Of a DNA stretch of 49,106 nt, positions 8,844 through 16,699 are shown in pieces (position 1 is the first letter of the stretch; every line of letters begins with the position of its first letter). The notes under the pieces were generated by a model, which searched no databases, had not been told where the DNA came from, and saw only the letters and a program-made list of their open reading frames with translations. Source of the DNA: Hondaea fermentalgiana (lineage: Eukaryota > Sar > Bigyra > Thraustochytrida > Thraustochytriidae). Both the position numbers and the translations under genes were made by a program. The stretch covers positions 14,510 to 63,615 of the forward strand of contig NPFB01000062.1 in NCBI GenBank assembly GCA_014084085.1. Reading direction: 5' to 3'.

Positions 8844-11800
8844 TTAGTTTGTTTCGCACACGTCGCGAATGATCTCATCCACCAGCGTCAGGAGATCAGC
8901 AGGTGATGCGGTTACCTGCAAATCCTCCACGTTGTCAAACACTTGCGTGTTGACCGATGTGCCAACGCGGACGAGCACGAGATAGACATCATCCTCCGTG
9001 CCGAGCACGCCGTCAGGGCCCTTGCGCAAGTCGGCAGCTGCCTGTTTCGTACATTTGGGGCCATTGTTGGCGTAGCCAGCATCCTTGCAGCCTCGCTTGT
9101 AATTTGGATTACCGTCCGTAAGAACGATGGCCACACGGCGGTCCAGGTTCTCCCGCACGGCTGTGTTGGCAAAGATGCCTTGAGCCGTGATCAAAGCGTG
9201 ACCTGTAGCTGTCGCCTTTTTGGACGCTTCCGCAGCTTCTGTCGCGCTCTGAAAGAGGTCCTGGTCGCTTGCAATCGGCGATGTGAAGTCCCACAAGGTC
9301 GTAGCAATTCCAGAGTACTCCATCATGGCAAGGCGCGAGTCCTCGGAGGTCGTGCCTAGCTTGAATTCGCTGCCGAGTTGCTGTACAAAGTCCTTCATGT
9401 GCTCCCACTCCGTTGCGTCGATTGATCCAGAGCTGTCCAGAATAAAAAGCACGTCGTTCACCTTGTGGGAGCACTGCGCCTCACTTGAGTCTTCCTCACC
9501 CTCTTCTTCTGATTCCTCCGTTGCGACATCGACGGGGGGAGCCAGTAAGGACTCGCAGCCCTCCATGAGGCCTGTAAAGTAGTCCGAGTTGCGAGTTAGG
9601 GGAGCGCGATTATACTTTTTGCGAAGGTAGCACCATTTGCTATTGCGCCGATAGAGCCATGAGTCGCAGTTGTTGACATCCACACATTCTTCGGCACACT
9701 CACGCGCGGTGTCTGTCTTGAGCTGCTTCAGCTTCTTACCCTTGTACTCCAGGAATTGATGCACGCATTCCTCGGGCTCGGGGCACTCGCGCGGGCCGGA
9801 AATACAGCCGTCAATGTTCTCCCTACGTGTAAAAGGCTTCGAGCTTCTGAGCGTGCACTCCTTCTTTGCAGTCTCCAGAGTGTACCCGACACAAGCCGAA
9901 TACTTGAGACACCAGTCCCGGCAGTCCTCGATGCTCTTGACATTTCTCTTCTTGACGATCTTCTTTCCACCCCAGTACTGATCCCCGTCCACGAAGCAGT
10001 TCTCATCTTCCTCGGAAGTGACATCGCCGTCGGTTGGCGCGTTGGTAGGAGCACCCGTGGGCGCGCCTGTCGGAAATTCGGTAGGAGAATCGGTTGGCGC
10101 ATCCGTCGGGTACATGGTTGGAGAATCCGTCGGGTATGTGGTGGGAGATTTCGTGGGCGCATCCGTCGGGTGCGCGGTAGGAGAATCCGTTGGCGCATCT
10201 GTTGGGTACGCTGTAGGAGTCTCCGTCGGCGAGCTGGTCGGCATCTCCGTACAGATGCGGGTGCCCGAGGTCCAACGAGTAACGGTCGAGTATCGACCTC
10301 CAGTAGATCTGAGAGCGCTCATCAAGTCACAAAGAGACTTTGCCCAGTCTGCAGTCTTTCCTTCTACAGCCTCACGAAAAGCCCAGTAGTTGCAGTCGTC
10401 ATATTCGAGACACTTGGAGTGGCAGCGCTCCGGGGTATCGATGTCTTCCTCGTCGAGGAAGCGGTCGAGTCTGTTTGCAAAGGTAGACCTAAATTGCATG
10501 CCGTTTTCATAGCAAACCGAGGTGATTGCCACAGGATGAAACGTCGGCGAGTCGGTCGGCGACATGGTCGGGTACTCGGTCGGTGCGTTTGTCGGGCTCG
10601 GCGTCGGCATGTTGGTGCAAAGGCGGGGGCCCGATGTGTACCTATAGCCCACGCTCGAGTCGCGACCACCGCTTGACTTCAGCGCGCTCATCAGAGTGCA
10701 CAACGACTTGTCGGAACTGGTGCGACCACTTTTCTCCGCTCGAAAGCTCCAGTAATTGCACTCATCGTATTCAAGACACATGGCGTGGCATCTATCCGGT
10801 GTGTCCACCTCCTCGTCGTCCCAGAAGAATTCAAGCGTATCATCATCCGTAGCTTTGAACTCCATGCCATCCTCGTAGCACTCCGGAGTAATCTCCAACT
10901 CGACCGTTGGCGAGTCTGTCGGAAATGCCGTGGGACTTTCCGTCGGAAATGCCGTCGGTGCTGTGGTACAAACCTTGGGACCGCGTACATGGTTGACGCT
11001 GCCGTCCGCGAAGGACTCCGGGGCGTTGATTAAGGTGTACAGATTGCAGTCTTCGCTCACCGTATCGTATGACCAGTAGTTGCACGCCGCCTCCGTTGCG
11101 CAAAGAGCATGGCACCTGGACGCACTCTCGACGCCGGAAAAGTCATTGCAAGCCGAGCCAACCCAGCGTCCCAGCGAGTAGCAGTCTTCGAGTACATTTA
11201 TGGGCGAAAGCGTCGGGCTGTCCGTAGGGTAAGAAGTAGGCGCATCAGTCGGGCTGTCCGTGGGAAACCTCGTGGGAGAGTCCGTGGGCTCGTTTGTGGG
11301 GAACTCGGTTGGAAAATCCGTGGGAAAGCCCGTCGGCGCGTCTGTCGGTGCATCTGTCGGGTAGCTCGTAGGAGAGTCCGTTGGCGCAGTCGTTGGCATC
11401 TCCGTACAAACCCTGGTTCCCGAGGTCCAGCGTGCATTGGTTGAGCTTCTGCCTCCAACTTCCTTGAGAGCGCTCATTAGCTCGCAGAAAGACTTTGCCC
11501 AATCCGCAGTGCTTCCTGCATGAGCCTCGCGAAAAGCCCAGTAGTTGCAGTCGTCATATTCGAGACACTTGGAGTGGCAGCGCTCGGGTGTGTTGATGTC
11601 CGCAACATCGAGGAAACGATCGATCATCTTTGACGAGGTCGTTACGAAGCGCATACTGCCTTCGTAACACACATCGGTGACTGCTACGGGATGAAAAGAT
11701 GGGAACTCGGTTGGACTTGAGGTGGGATATTCGGTCGGAAAGTCTGTGGGAAAGCCTGTAGGTGCGTCGGTGGGGGCGGAAGACGGAAAGCTGGTAGGCA

Positions 11801-14800
11801 TATGTGTGCAAATCTTGGGACCCGAAGTCCAACGATCGCTAACATTTTCTTCGCGCGCGCTTACAGCACTCATGAGAACACACTTGGACGTTGCCCAATC
11901 CGCAGAGGAGCCCTCCTTTGCTGCTCGAAAACTCCAATAATTGCAATCTTCGGTCACAAGACACATGGCGTGGCATTCCTCCATTGTAGCAATGCTCTCA
12001 TCATCCTCATAGACTTCCAGCGTATCTCGCCATAGTGCCAGGTAGTTTGTGCTCGACTCATAGCAATACGAAGTAAAGCTGACCGGCGCGTGCGTTGGAA
12101 AAGAGGTCGGGAAACTTGTCGGAGAGTCCGTGGGGGCGTGCGTTGGGGATTCCGTACAAAGTCGGGTACCGGATGTCCAACGTGCATTGGTTGAGCTTCT
12201 GCCTCCATCTTCCTTGAGAGCGCTCATTAGCTCGCAGAGAGACTTTGCCCAGTCCGCAGTGCTTCCTGCATGAGCCTCGCGAAAAGCCCAGTAGTTGCAG
12301 TCGTCATATTCGAGACACTTGGAGTGGCAGCGCTCGGGCCTGTTGATGTCCGCAACATCGAGGAAACGATCGATCATCTCTGACGAGGTCGATACAAAGC
12401 GCATACTACCTTCGTAACACACATCGGTGACTGCCACAGGTTGAAAGGTCGGAAATCCGGTCGGGCTGGCTGTAGGGTAACTAGTTGGCGAGTCCGTTGG
12501 GCTTGTGGAAGGGTAATCTGTTGGCGCGTCTGTTGGGCTTGATGTTGGCATATTTGTGCATGTTTGGGGCCCCGATGTCCACCTCGAGCCGGAGGCACGG
12601 TCGTCGGCGGTCATTGTTGAAGTGCTCAGTAGCTTGCATAGCGACTTGGCGTTCGCAGTTGAACCGGTGCCTTCCTGCCGAAAGCTCCAGTAGTTGCATG
12701 CGACGCTCTCAACACACTTGGCATGGCATCTATCCGCTGTATTAACGTTTTCGTCACCCAAGAATGAGTCGAGAACATCACTGCTCGATGCGCGGAACCA
12801 TGTGCCGGCCTCGTAACAGCTCGGAGTTTCTACTACAGGACTCAACGTCGGCGATGGTGTAGGATGATCTGTTGGGAAGTTCGTCGGCGAGTCTGTAGGG
12901 TGAGGCGTAGGGCTGTCTGACGGATAAGCCGTAGGAGCTGAGGTACAGACCTTGGGACCGCGCACATAGTTGACACTGTGATCTGTGAAGGACAATGGGG
13001 CATCGATCAAGGCGTACAGGTTGCAATCTTTGCTCACCGTATCGTATGACCAGTAGTTGCATGCAAGATTTGTTGCGCAAAGAGCATGGCACTTGGGCAC
13101 GCTCTCGACGCCACTGAAGTCACTGCACGTTGCACCGATCCAGCGTCCCTGCGAGTAGCAATCTTCAAGCACGCTAATGGGCGAGAGTGTCGGGTACAAC
13201 GTAGGCGAATCCGTCGGAAAAGAAGTAGGTGCATCTGTTGGGCTGTCCGTGGGAAAGCCGGTCGGAGAATCCGTAGGAGAGTTGGTCGGAGACTCGGTCG
13301 GAGAAGTTGTCAGTACGCACCCGAAGTCAAAGCCGAACGTCATCGTGTTGTATGTCTGATCGTCCCAGACCCAAACCGCATCTTCGTCCGTGTACTGTCC
13401 TTCCGTCAGGCCCCATTGGCCCCCGCCCATATCCGTGTACACGAGCGTCCCGAGACTGCCAGACTTATCAGGGTTCACAAACCATGTGAACGGTGCCGGC
13501 GTCTCGTCTGCGACCAGGTCATGCGACGTCTTGATCGTCTGTCCGCAGAATTCGATCTCGCCAACAAAGCCACCGACAACGCCAATGTCAGTGCACTCGA
13601 ACTCGAGTCGCGTCTCGGGTGTGATGTCAATCTCGGTTGTGAAGGTTTGTGTCCAGTCTTCCAGGTCGTAGTCGCCGTCACGTGAAGAAGGCAGCTCGAC
13701 GAGATCTTCACCGCCTTGGAGCTGATACTGTCGGAACTTGAGCTTGTTGTCGCAGCGCACAGTGATCTTGGCCGTCGTGCAGAGATTGCAGCTGCGGTCC
13801 TCCGTGGGACTCCACGTTGGCGAACCAGTGGGAGAATCCGTCGTAGGAGACTCCGTAGGATACTCTGTCGGGTACTCCGTCGGGTACTCCGTCGGGTACT
13901 CTGTCGGGTACTCTGTCGGGTACTCTGTCGGGTACTCCGTAGGGTACTCCGTAGGATACTCCGTAGGATACTCCGTAGGATACTCCGTAGGATACTCCGT
14001 AGGATACTCCGTAGGATACTCCGTAGGATACTCCGTAGGGTACTCCGTAGGGTACTCCGTAGGAAAGCCGGTGGGCGAGTCTGTAGGCGCGTTGGTTGAG
14101 ACTACTTCCTCGCTATCTGTAGGTGCCATGCACCCGAGGTCAAAGCCAAACGTCATCGTATTGTATGTTTGGTCGTCCCATACCCATACCGCATCTTCGT
14201 CCGTGTATTGTCCTTCCGTCAGGCCCCATTGCCCCCCCCCCATATCCGTGTATACGAGCGTTCCCAGGGTTCCAGACTTATCAGGGTTCACAAACCATGT
14301 GAACGGTGCCGGCGTCTCGTCTGCGGCCAGATCATGCGACGTCTTGATCGTCTGCCCGCAGAATTTGATCTCACCAACAAAGCCACCGACACTGCCAACG
14401 TCAGTGCACTCGAACTCGAGTCGCGTCTCTGGTGTGATGTCAATCTCAGTCGTAAATGTTTCTCTCCAGTCTTCCAGGTCATAGTCACCGTCACGTGAAG
14501 AAGGCAGCTCGACGAGATCTTCACCGCCTTGAAGTTGATACTGTCGGAACTTGAGCTTGTTGTCGCAGCGTACCGTGATCTTGGCCGTCGTGCAGAGGTC
14601 ACAGCCGCGGTCCTCCGTGGGGCTCCACGTTGGCGAACCAGTGGGAGCCTCGGTCAAAGCAACGGTGGGAGCCTCGGTCAAAGCAACGGTGGGAGCCTCG
14701 GTAGGTGACGCCGTGCTGTCTTCCATGCACTTGGGGACGTTCAGTCCGAACGTCATCTTCGTCTTCGACGTGTCTTTGTTCCAAACAAAGGGGAATGAAG

Positions 14801-15410
14801 ACACATACGAATACTTCAAATCGTGCGTTGCGCCTTCCGAGTTGGAGTCAAGATACCATGAGCCAAAGCCGGGGCTCGAAGTGACTTCAAGCGGATCGGA
14901 AATGCTATACGCAACTTTGTTGTCGCAGCCGACAAATGCACCGTAGAAGCCTTTATTACCCGCATCCGACTCACACGTAAAGGTCATCTTCGCGGCTTCG
15001 GAACTAACGTCGACTGTGCCATAGTAGTATTTGCCAAACGTATTGGACCATGTCCACGTCAGGCCTTCACCTTCACTTGTCTTGCCATTGACATCCATAG
15101 TATATCCCTCCAGCTTATCCCAGCTATCTCGTCGGCACGCAACAAAGACTGTTCCAGAAGAGCATTTGCATGAGCTAGATGAACTCGACGAACTACTTGT
15201 GCCATGCAAAAGCCTTCTCGTGTCGATGGTATTGTCCACGTCGCTTTCGTTGATGTTCAATGCACCCACACTCGATTCGCTCTCTTCAAGGCTAGCCTCC
15301 TCGGCCAGGCCCATCGAAATGCTTGCGTACACATCTTCGGTTGCAGTCACAGCATAGAAAAGCGCAATGAATGCCACGGCGATTGCCGCGCAAACATCTC
15401 GCGTGCGCAT
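8844..15410 (-). CDS. Giant secreted Apple-array/vWA protein A (2188 aa)
   Basis: Predicted extracellular adhesion or matrix protein. The ATG at 15410 opens a signal peptide (core 8-22), then a variable acidic propeptide ending in RRLL (65-68) and a Ser run (72-80). Next come three copies of a six-cysteine domain of about 150-158 residues (81-228 divergent, 270-427, 541-698). The last two are separated by a linker containing 17 EYPT units. Ten Apple/PAN modules follow (C751-822, 865-951, 998-1085, 1116-1201, 1248-1335, 1410-1481, 1511-1598, 1633-1720, 1805-1876, 1882-1952), the first eight separated by (x-P-T)n linkers likely to be O-glycosylated. A vWA domain (1986-2188) closes the protein with an intact MIDAS: DSSGS 1992-1996, T2069, D2099. 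There is no C-terminal membrane segment or GPI-type tail. A purine-rich leader abuts the ATG. It is closely related to the gene at 16700-22909. Confidence 0.92.
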   Translation of the reverse strand: MRTRDVCAAIAVAFIALFYAVTATEDVYASISMGLAEEASLEESESSVGALNINESDVDNTIDTRRLLHGTSSSSSSSSSCKCSSGTVFVACRRDSWDKLEGYTMDVNGKTSEGEGLTWTWSNTFGKYYYGTVDVSSEAAKMTFTCESDAGNKGFYGAFVGCDNKVAYSISDPLEVTSSPGFGSWYLDSNSEGATHDLKYSYVSSFPFVWNKDTSKTKMTFGLNVPKCMEDSTASPTEAPTVALTEAPTVALTEAPTGSPTWSPTEDRGCDLCTTAKITVRCDNKLKFRQYQLQGGEDLVELPSSRDGDYDLEDWRETFTTEIDITPETRLEFECTDVGSVGGFVGEIKFCGQTIKTSHDLAADETPAPFTWFVNPDKSGTLGTLVYTDMGGGQWGLTEGQYTDEDAVWVWDDQTYNTMTFGFDLGCMAPTDSEEVVSTNAPTDSPTGFPTEYPTEYPTEYPTEYPTEYPTEYPTEYPTEYPTEYPTEYPTEYPTEYPTEYPTEYPTEYPTEYPTEYPTESPTTDSPTGSPTWSPTEDRSCNLCTTAKITVRCDNKLKFRQYQLQGGEDLVELPSSRDGDYDLEDWTQTFTTEIDITPETRLEFECTDIGVVGGFVGEIEFCGQTIKTSHDLVADETPAPFTWFVNPDKSGSLGTLVYTDMGGGQWGLTEGQYTDEDAVWVWDDQTYNTMTFGFDFGCVLTTSPTESPTNSPTDSPTGFPTDSPTDAPTSFPTDSPTLYPTLSPISVLEDCYSQGRWIGATCSDFSGVESVPKCHALCATNLACNYWSYDTVSKDCNLYALIDAPLSFTDHSVNYVRGPKVCTSAPTAYPSDSPTPHPTDSPTNFPTDHPTPSPTLSPVVETPSCYEAGTWFRASSSDVLDSFLGDENVNTADRCHAKCVESVACNYWSFRQEGTGSTANAKSLCKLLSTSTMTADDRASGSRWTSGPQTCTNMPTSSPTDAPTDYPSTSPTDSPTSYPTASPTGFPTFQPVAVTDVCYEGSMRFVSTSSEMIDRFLDVADINRPERCHSKCLEYDDCNYWAFREAHAGSTADWAKSLCELMSALKEDGGRSSTNARWTSGTRLCTESPTHAPTDSPTSFPTSFPTHAPVSFTSYCYESSTNYLALWRDTLEVYEDDESIATMEECHAMCLVTEDCNYWSFRAAKEGSSADWATSKCVLMSAVSAREENVSDRWTSGPKICTHMPTSFPSSAPTDAPTGFPTDFPTEYPTSSPTEFPSFHPVAVTDVCYEGSMRFVTTSSKMIDRFLDVADINTPERCHSKCLEYDDCNYWAFREAHAGSTADWAKSFCELMSALKEVGGRSSTNARWTSGTRVCTEMPTTAPTDSPTSYPTDAPTDAPTGFPTDFPTEFPTNEPTDSPTRFPTDSPTDAPTSYPTDSPTLSPINVLEDCYSLGRWVGSACNDFSGVESASRCHALCATEAACNYWSYDTVSEDCNLYTLINAPESFADGSVNHVRGPKVCTTAPTAFPTESPTAFPTDSPTVELEITPECYEDGMEFKATDDDTLEFFWDDEEVDTPDRCHAMCLEYDECNYWSFRAEKSGRTSSDKSLCTLMSALKSSGGRDSSVGYRYTSGPRLCTNMPTPSPTNAPTEYPTMSPTDSPTFHPVAITSVCYENGMQFRSTFANRLDRFLDEEDIDTPERCHSKCLEYDDCNYWAFREAVEGKTADWAKSLCDLMSALRSTGGRYSTVTRWTSGTRICTEMPTSSPTETPTAYPTDAPTDSPTAHPTDAPTKSPTTYPTDSPTMYPTDAPTDSPTEFPTGAPTGAPTNAPTDGDVTSEEDENCFVDGDQYWGGKKIVKKRNVKSIEDCRDWCLKYSACVGYTLETAKKECTLRSSKPFTRRENIDGCISGPRECPEPEECVHQFLEYKGKKLKQLKTDTARECAEECVDVNNCDSWLYRRNSKWCYLRKKYNRAPLTRNSDYFTGLMEGCESLLAPPVDVATEESEEEGEEDSSEAQCSHKVNDVLFILDSSGSIDATEWEHMKDFVQQLGSEFKLGTTSEDSRLAMMEYSGIATTLWDFTSPIASDQDLFQSATEAAEASKKATATGHALITAQGIFANTAVRENLDRRVAIVLTDGNPNYKRGCKDAGYANNGPKCTKQAAADLRKGPDGVLGTEDDVYLVLVRVGTSVNTQVFDNVEDLQVTASPADLLTLVDEIIRDVCETN
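13317..13790 (-). repeat. Six-Cys domain, copy 2 of protein A
   Basis: Codes residues 541-698 (158 aa), from the first Cys of a CxxC pair to the Cys after MTFGFDFG. Nearly identical to the copies at 14130-14603, 21671-22144 and 19931-20404. Confidence 0.85.
13861..14064 (-). repeat. 17 x 12-bp minisatellite coding (EYPT)17
   Basis: Seventeen exact-length 12-base units inside protein A, with no length errors, coding residues 452-519. Units differ only at synonymous sites (GGGTACTC(T/C)GT versus GGATACTCCGT on the plus strand), and the variants are grouped in blocks. It joins six-Cys domain copies 1 and 2 as a rigid, probably O-glycosylated linker. Confidence 0.95.
14130..14603 (-). repeat. 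Six-Cys domain, copy 1 of protein A
   Basis: Codes residues 270-427 with cysteines at 270, 273, 282, 335, 351 and 427. Shares a 170-base identical stretch (14451-14620) with 21992-22161 in the neighbouring gene. Confidence 0.85.
14727..15170 (-). repeat. Six-Cys domain, divergent N-terminal copy of protein A
   Basis: Codes residues 81-228 with cysteines at 81, 83, 92, 146, 162 and 228. The intervals C1-C4 (65) and C4-C5 (16) equal those of the 270-427 copy, and both end in W...KMTFG/NTMTFG before the last Cys. Overall identity is low. Confidence 0.7.
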
Positions 15411-16699
15411 CCTTTTCTTCCTTCTTTTTTTCTTTCCTTCCTCCCCGTCGTCGTTCCGGGTTTGCTCAGGACTGCTTCTGGACGGAATTCATTGTCATCC
15501 ATCTCACGTGTAGACGTTTCCCTCGTCGTCTGCATACCTGGATCCATTCCTCGAACCTTCGGAGAAGGACGAGCCGAAGCGGGCTCCTTCTTATCCTCCC
15601 TCGCTCCGCGCGCAGCACCCGAGTCCATCCATTGCTTTCCAGTCAATCTCACTGAGCCCAGCCTGTTCGGATGCGCCTGGCTCGACCTCTTGAAAAGGCC
15701 AAGGTCGCTGTGCCCCCAGCTGGCGCGGAGTCCATGTCGCTCCTTCTGAGGCCTACAGTATGGCATGGACGAATCCATGGACGGCGTGGATTGGCGTCTG
15801 GGATGAATGGATTGATGGACAGATCGATCGATGGATCGATCGATGGCGCGGCCAGGCGGGCTGGGCAACGAGCTGGGCGGCGAGCTGGGCGGGGCTGGTC
15901 CAGAAGCAATGACCTGACGCCCAGAGGCGAACATCTTGTTCTGCCAGCTGATGGCTGGCGCGGCTGCCTTGGCGCGGCTGCCTTGGCGCGGCTTGGCATA
16001 GCATAGCATGGAGCATGGCGTGGCGTGGCGTGGCATAGCGCGGCGCGACGCGGCTGCCCCGCAGTCCTTCCTTGGATGCTTCGAGAAGATAAGAGCATGA
16101 CGCGGACTCGCGGAGTTCTCCTTGATGTGAGCTTAGCCTTCCTTGCGTGCTGCAGCGCACACGCGCTCGCGCGGCCAAGGGGCAGCTACAACGAAAATCG
16201 GAAGAGCGAGTCATACGCGCGGACGGAGGCCTGGTGAGTAGCAGCAAGATGCATTGCAGAAATTTTCCATTGTGGCGCAAATTTGTGGCGATTCTTCGTG
16301 ACGGGTATGAGTGTACTGCACGACATGGTAGCAAAACGCGCTCTTGCAATACTCTCTCTACCCACAGCCGGACCACCTTACTGCCTTGCCCTAGGCATCC
16401 CTAATAAGGCTTGACAGCAAATCCATCTTTTATTCGTTACGCGCCGAGGTGTCACGGTTCTAGTATGGTAGTACTTACTACTAGAGCGAGCGCGCGAGAA
16501 AGGGAGAAACAATAAGTCGCACTGCTTTCTCGCTCGCTCCTCTATCTGTTTGTCTGGGGTGCCGTCCATTTGGCTCGAAACGATTGGTAGCAAAACTTGG
16601 ACTCGTGGGCCAGGTCAAGCCTGGCCAGGCTTGGGTAGGAGCCTGATCGGGACTACAAAGGGAAAAGGAGTTGATAATTTGGAAAAGCGGGACGTTCGC
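15411..16699. other. Intergenic region, no supported gene
   Basis: Holds the upstream region of the giant gene A (coding-strand purine tract at 15411-15450), GATC/GATGGATC repeats at 15821-15846, and degenerate GGCAT/GGCGT pentamers at about 15990-16045. The remainder has overlapping non-homologous ORFs. The last part lies downstream of the stop codon of gene B at 16700. Confidence 0.6.
15821..15846. repeat. GATC/GATGGATC short repeat
   Basis: Self-complementary GATC units interrupted by GG. A similar GATC run occurs at 47225-47255. Confidence 0.8.

Noticed and set aside
13738..14484. Plus-strand 248 aa ORF rich in a GYSV repeat opposite gene A
   Set aside because: It is the antisense reading of the EYPT minisatellite and six-Cys domain. 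The 12-base unit cannot make a stop in this frame, so the ORF is a by-product; the same holds for VGE(S/F)-type ORFs opposite PT linkers elsewhere in genes A and B.
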